Below, in pieces: positions 63,136 through 64,000 of a stretch of DNA of 64,000 nucleotides. The notes under the pieces are model-generated. The model saw nothing but the letters and a program-made list of their open reading frames with translations, searched no databases and was not told the DNA's origin. Each line of letters opens with the position of its first letter. Position 1 is the first letter of the stretch. The stretch covers positions 150,440-214,439 of the forward strand of contig NZ_JAAGWG010000004.1 of assembly GCF_010682065.1 (NCBI RefSeq). Reading direction: 5' to 3'. The DNA is from Blastococcus saxobsidens (GTDB lineage Bacteria; Actinomycetota; Actinomycetes; Mycobacteriales; Geodermatophilaceae). Both the position numbers and the translations under genes were made by a program.

Positions 63136-64000
63136 ATGACGGACATCGGGGATAACAGCCAACTCACGGCTGAGCAGCGTGCGCGCGTGCTCATCGACCG
63201 GCAGCTGACTGCGGCCGGTTGGGCGGTGCAGGACAAGGGACGGGCCAATCTCACGCTGCCCGGTGTCGCCGTCCGCGAGGTCATCATGGCCAGCGGGCAC
63301 GGGCGAGCCGACTACGTCCTTTACGTCGACAGGCGCGCCGTCGGCGTCATCGAGGCCAAGCCCGAGGGCACGACGCTGTCCGGGGTGGAGTGGCAGTCGG
63401 CGCGCTACGCCACCGGCCTGGCGCCCGACGTGCGGCTCAAGGCGCTCACCCTCGACGACCGGCTGCCGTTCGTGTTCGAGGCGTCGGGGTCCGAGGTGCA
63501 CGTCACCAACGGCTACGACCCCGTGCCGCGGGCCCGCCGGATCTTCACGTTCCCGCGGCCCGAGACGCTGGCCCGGACCATTCGCGACGCCGAGACCGAC
63601 CCGGCCGCGGCCACGTGGCGGGCGAAGGTCCGGTCCATGCCGGCACTGATCACCGAGGGGCTCCGACCGGCGCAGATCACCGCCATCGAGGGCATCGAGC
63701 GGTCGCTGGCCGAGCAGAGGTACAGCCGGTCCTTGGTGCAGATGGCCACCGGCGCCGGCAAGACCTACACGGCCGTCACCACCTGCTACCGCCTGCTGAA
63801 GCACGGCGGGTTCCGCCGCATCCTGTTCCTGGTCGACCGCAACAACCTGGGCTCGCAGACGCTCGCGGAGTTCCAGAACTACGCGACCCCCGACGATGGT
63901 CGGCGGCTCACCGAGATCTACAATGTCAACGCGCTGACCAGCGCCGGGATGCTGGATTCCTCGTCGGTGGTGATCTCGACGATCCAGCGGGTCTACGCCG
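63136..64000 (+). CDS. Type I restriction endonuclease R subunit (HsdR-like), 3' truncated by the window
   Basis: The first 288 codons are open to the right edge. The N-terminal nuclease domain has a PD-(D/E)xK pattern (GRADYVLYVDRRAVGVIEAK, with D and E-x-K). A SF2 motor follows with motif I QMATGAGKTYTAV and the Ia region ILFLVDRNNLGSQ. This is the layout of HsdR, which translocates DNA and cleaves unmodified targets. HsdM and HsdS genes would be expected to the right. ATG at 63136; TATCGT upstream at 63119-63124 is a weak -10 candidate. Codon use looks slightly less GC-biased at the start (GATAACAGCCAACTC). Confidence 0.85.
   Translation, partial: MTDIGDNSQLTAEQRARVLIDRQLTAAGWAVQDKGRANLTLPGVAVREVIMASGHGRADYVLYVDRRAVGVIEAKPEGTTLSGVEWQSARYATGLAPDVRLKALTLDDRLPFVFEASGSEVHVTNGYDPVPRARRIFTFPRPETLARTIRDAETDPAAATWRAKVRSMPALITEGLRPAQITAIEGIERSLAEQRYSRSLVQMATGAGKTYTAVTTCYRLLKHGGFRRILFLVDRNNLGSQTLAEFQNYATPDDGRRLTEIYNVNALTSAGMLDSSSVVISTIQRVYA

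Overview
The window is very GC-rich, densely coded chromosomal DNA with frequent GTG and a few TTG starts and many four-base stop/start overlaps. Gene order matches the replication-origin region of an actinobacterium: dnaA, oriC, dnaN, gnd, recF and dciA on one side, and rpmH, rnpA, yidD, yidC, jag, rsmG, parA and parB on the other. Proline-rich tails, the split MurJ/pseudokinase pair and the CwlM, Ino1/PadR and PonA neighbourhoods suggest a Geodermatophilaceae-like organism (Blastococcus, Modestobacter or Geodermatophilus). That family assignment is an inference from gene content. No rRNA, tRNA, insertion sequence or CRISPR array was seen.

Layout: 1-4.4 kb holds a truncated NmrA/DUF2867 gene, an ABC exporter and a proline-rich unknown gene, where gyrB/gyrA would commonly follow. 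3.9-10.8 kb is the leftward replication cluster, with oriC in the dnaN-dnaA gap (about 8.16-8.68 kb). 11.5-17.1 kb is the rightward rpmH-to-parB cluster with two parS sites before parA. 17.2-29.4 kb is a leftward cell-envelope and redox block: ddl, an aminotransferase, cwlM-like, trxA, trxB, a pseudokinase, murJ, DUF6049 and a Nudix gene. 29.5-41.4 kb carries the CCA-adding enzyme, an MFS transporter, YqgE, a lipoprotein, ino1, padR, a zinc ribbon protein, a class A PBP, a GT87-like membrane protein and endonuclease IV. 41.5-46.3 kb has a surface protein followed by rpsF-ssb-rpsR-rplI and dnaB. 46.5-64 kb is more accessory: a secreted hydrolase, an LGFP-repeat protein, a desaturase with its reductase and a PucR-type regulator, DNA polymerase IV, NfeD/flotillin, a frameshifted DUF664 gene, a lone helicase, and the start of a type I restriction R subunit at the right edge.

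Three DNA-level systems overlay the genes. (1) Five perfect parS-like palindromes and one near-perfect site lie around oriC; four are inside coding sequence and are read in all three frames. (2) A family of intergenic hairpins (here called family A) has a conserved loop of about 33 nt and a stem whose sequence differs from copy to copy while staying self-complementary. These abut dnaA, dnaN, gnd/recF, rsmG/parA, ssb and others. A second hairpin family (family B) lies next to dnaA and cwlM. (3) Many first genes of transcription units appear leaderless, with a TANNNT or CANNNT hexamer 6-8 nt before the start codon. DnaA-box-like clusters also occur upstream of dnaA and dnaB.
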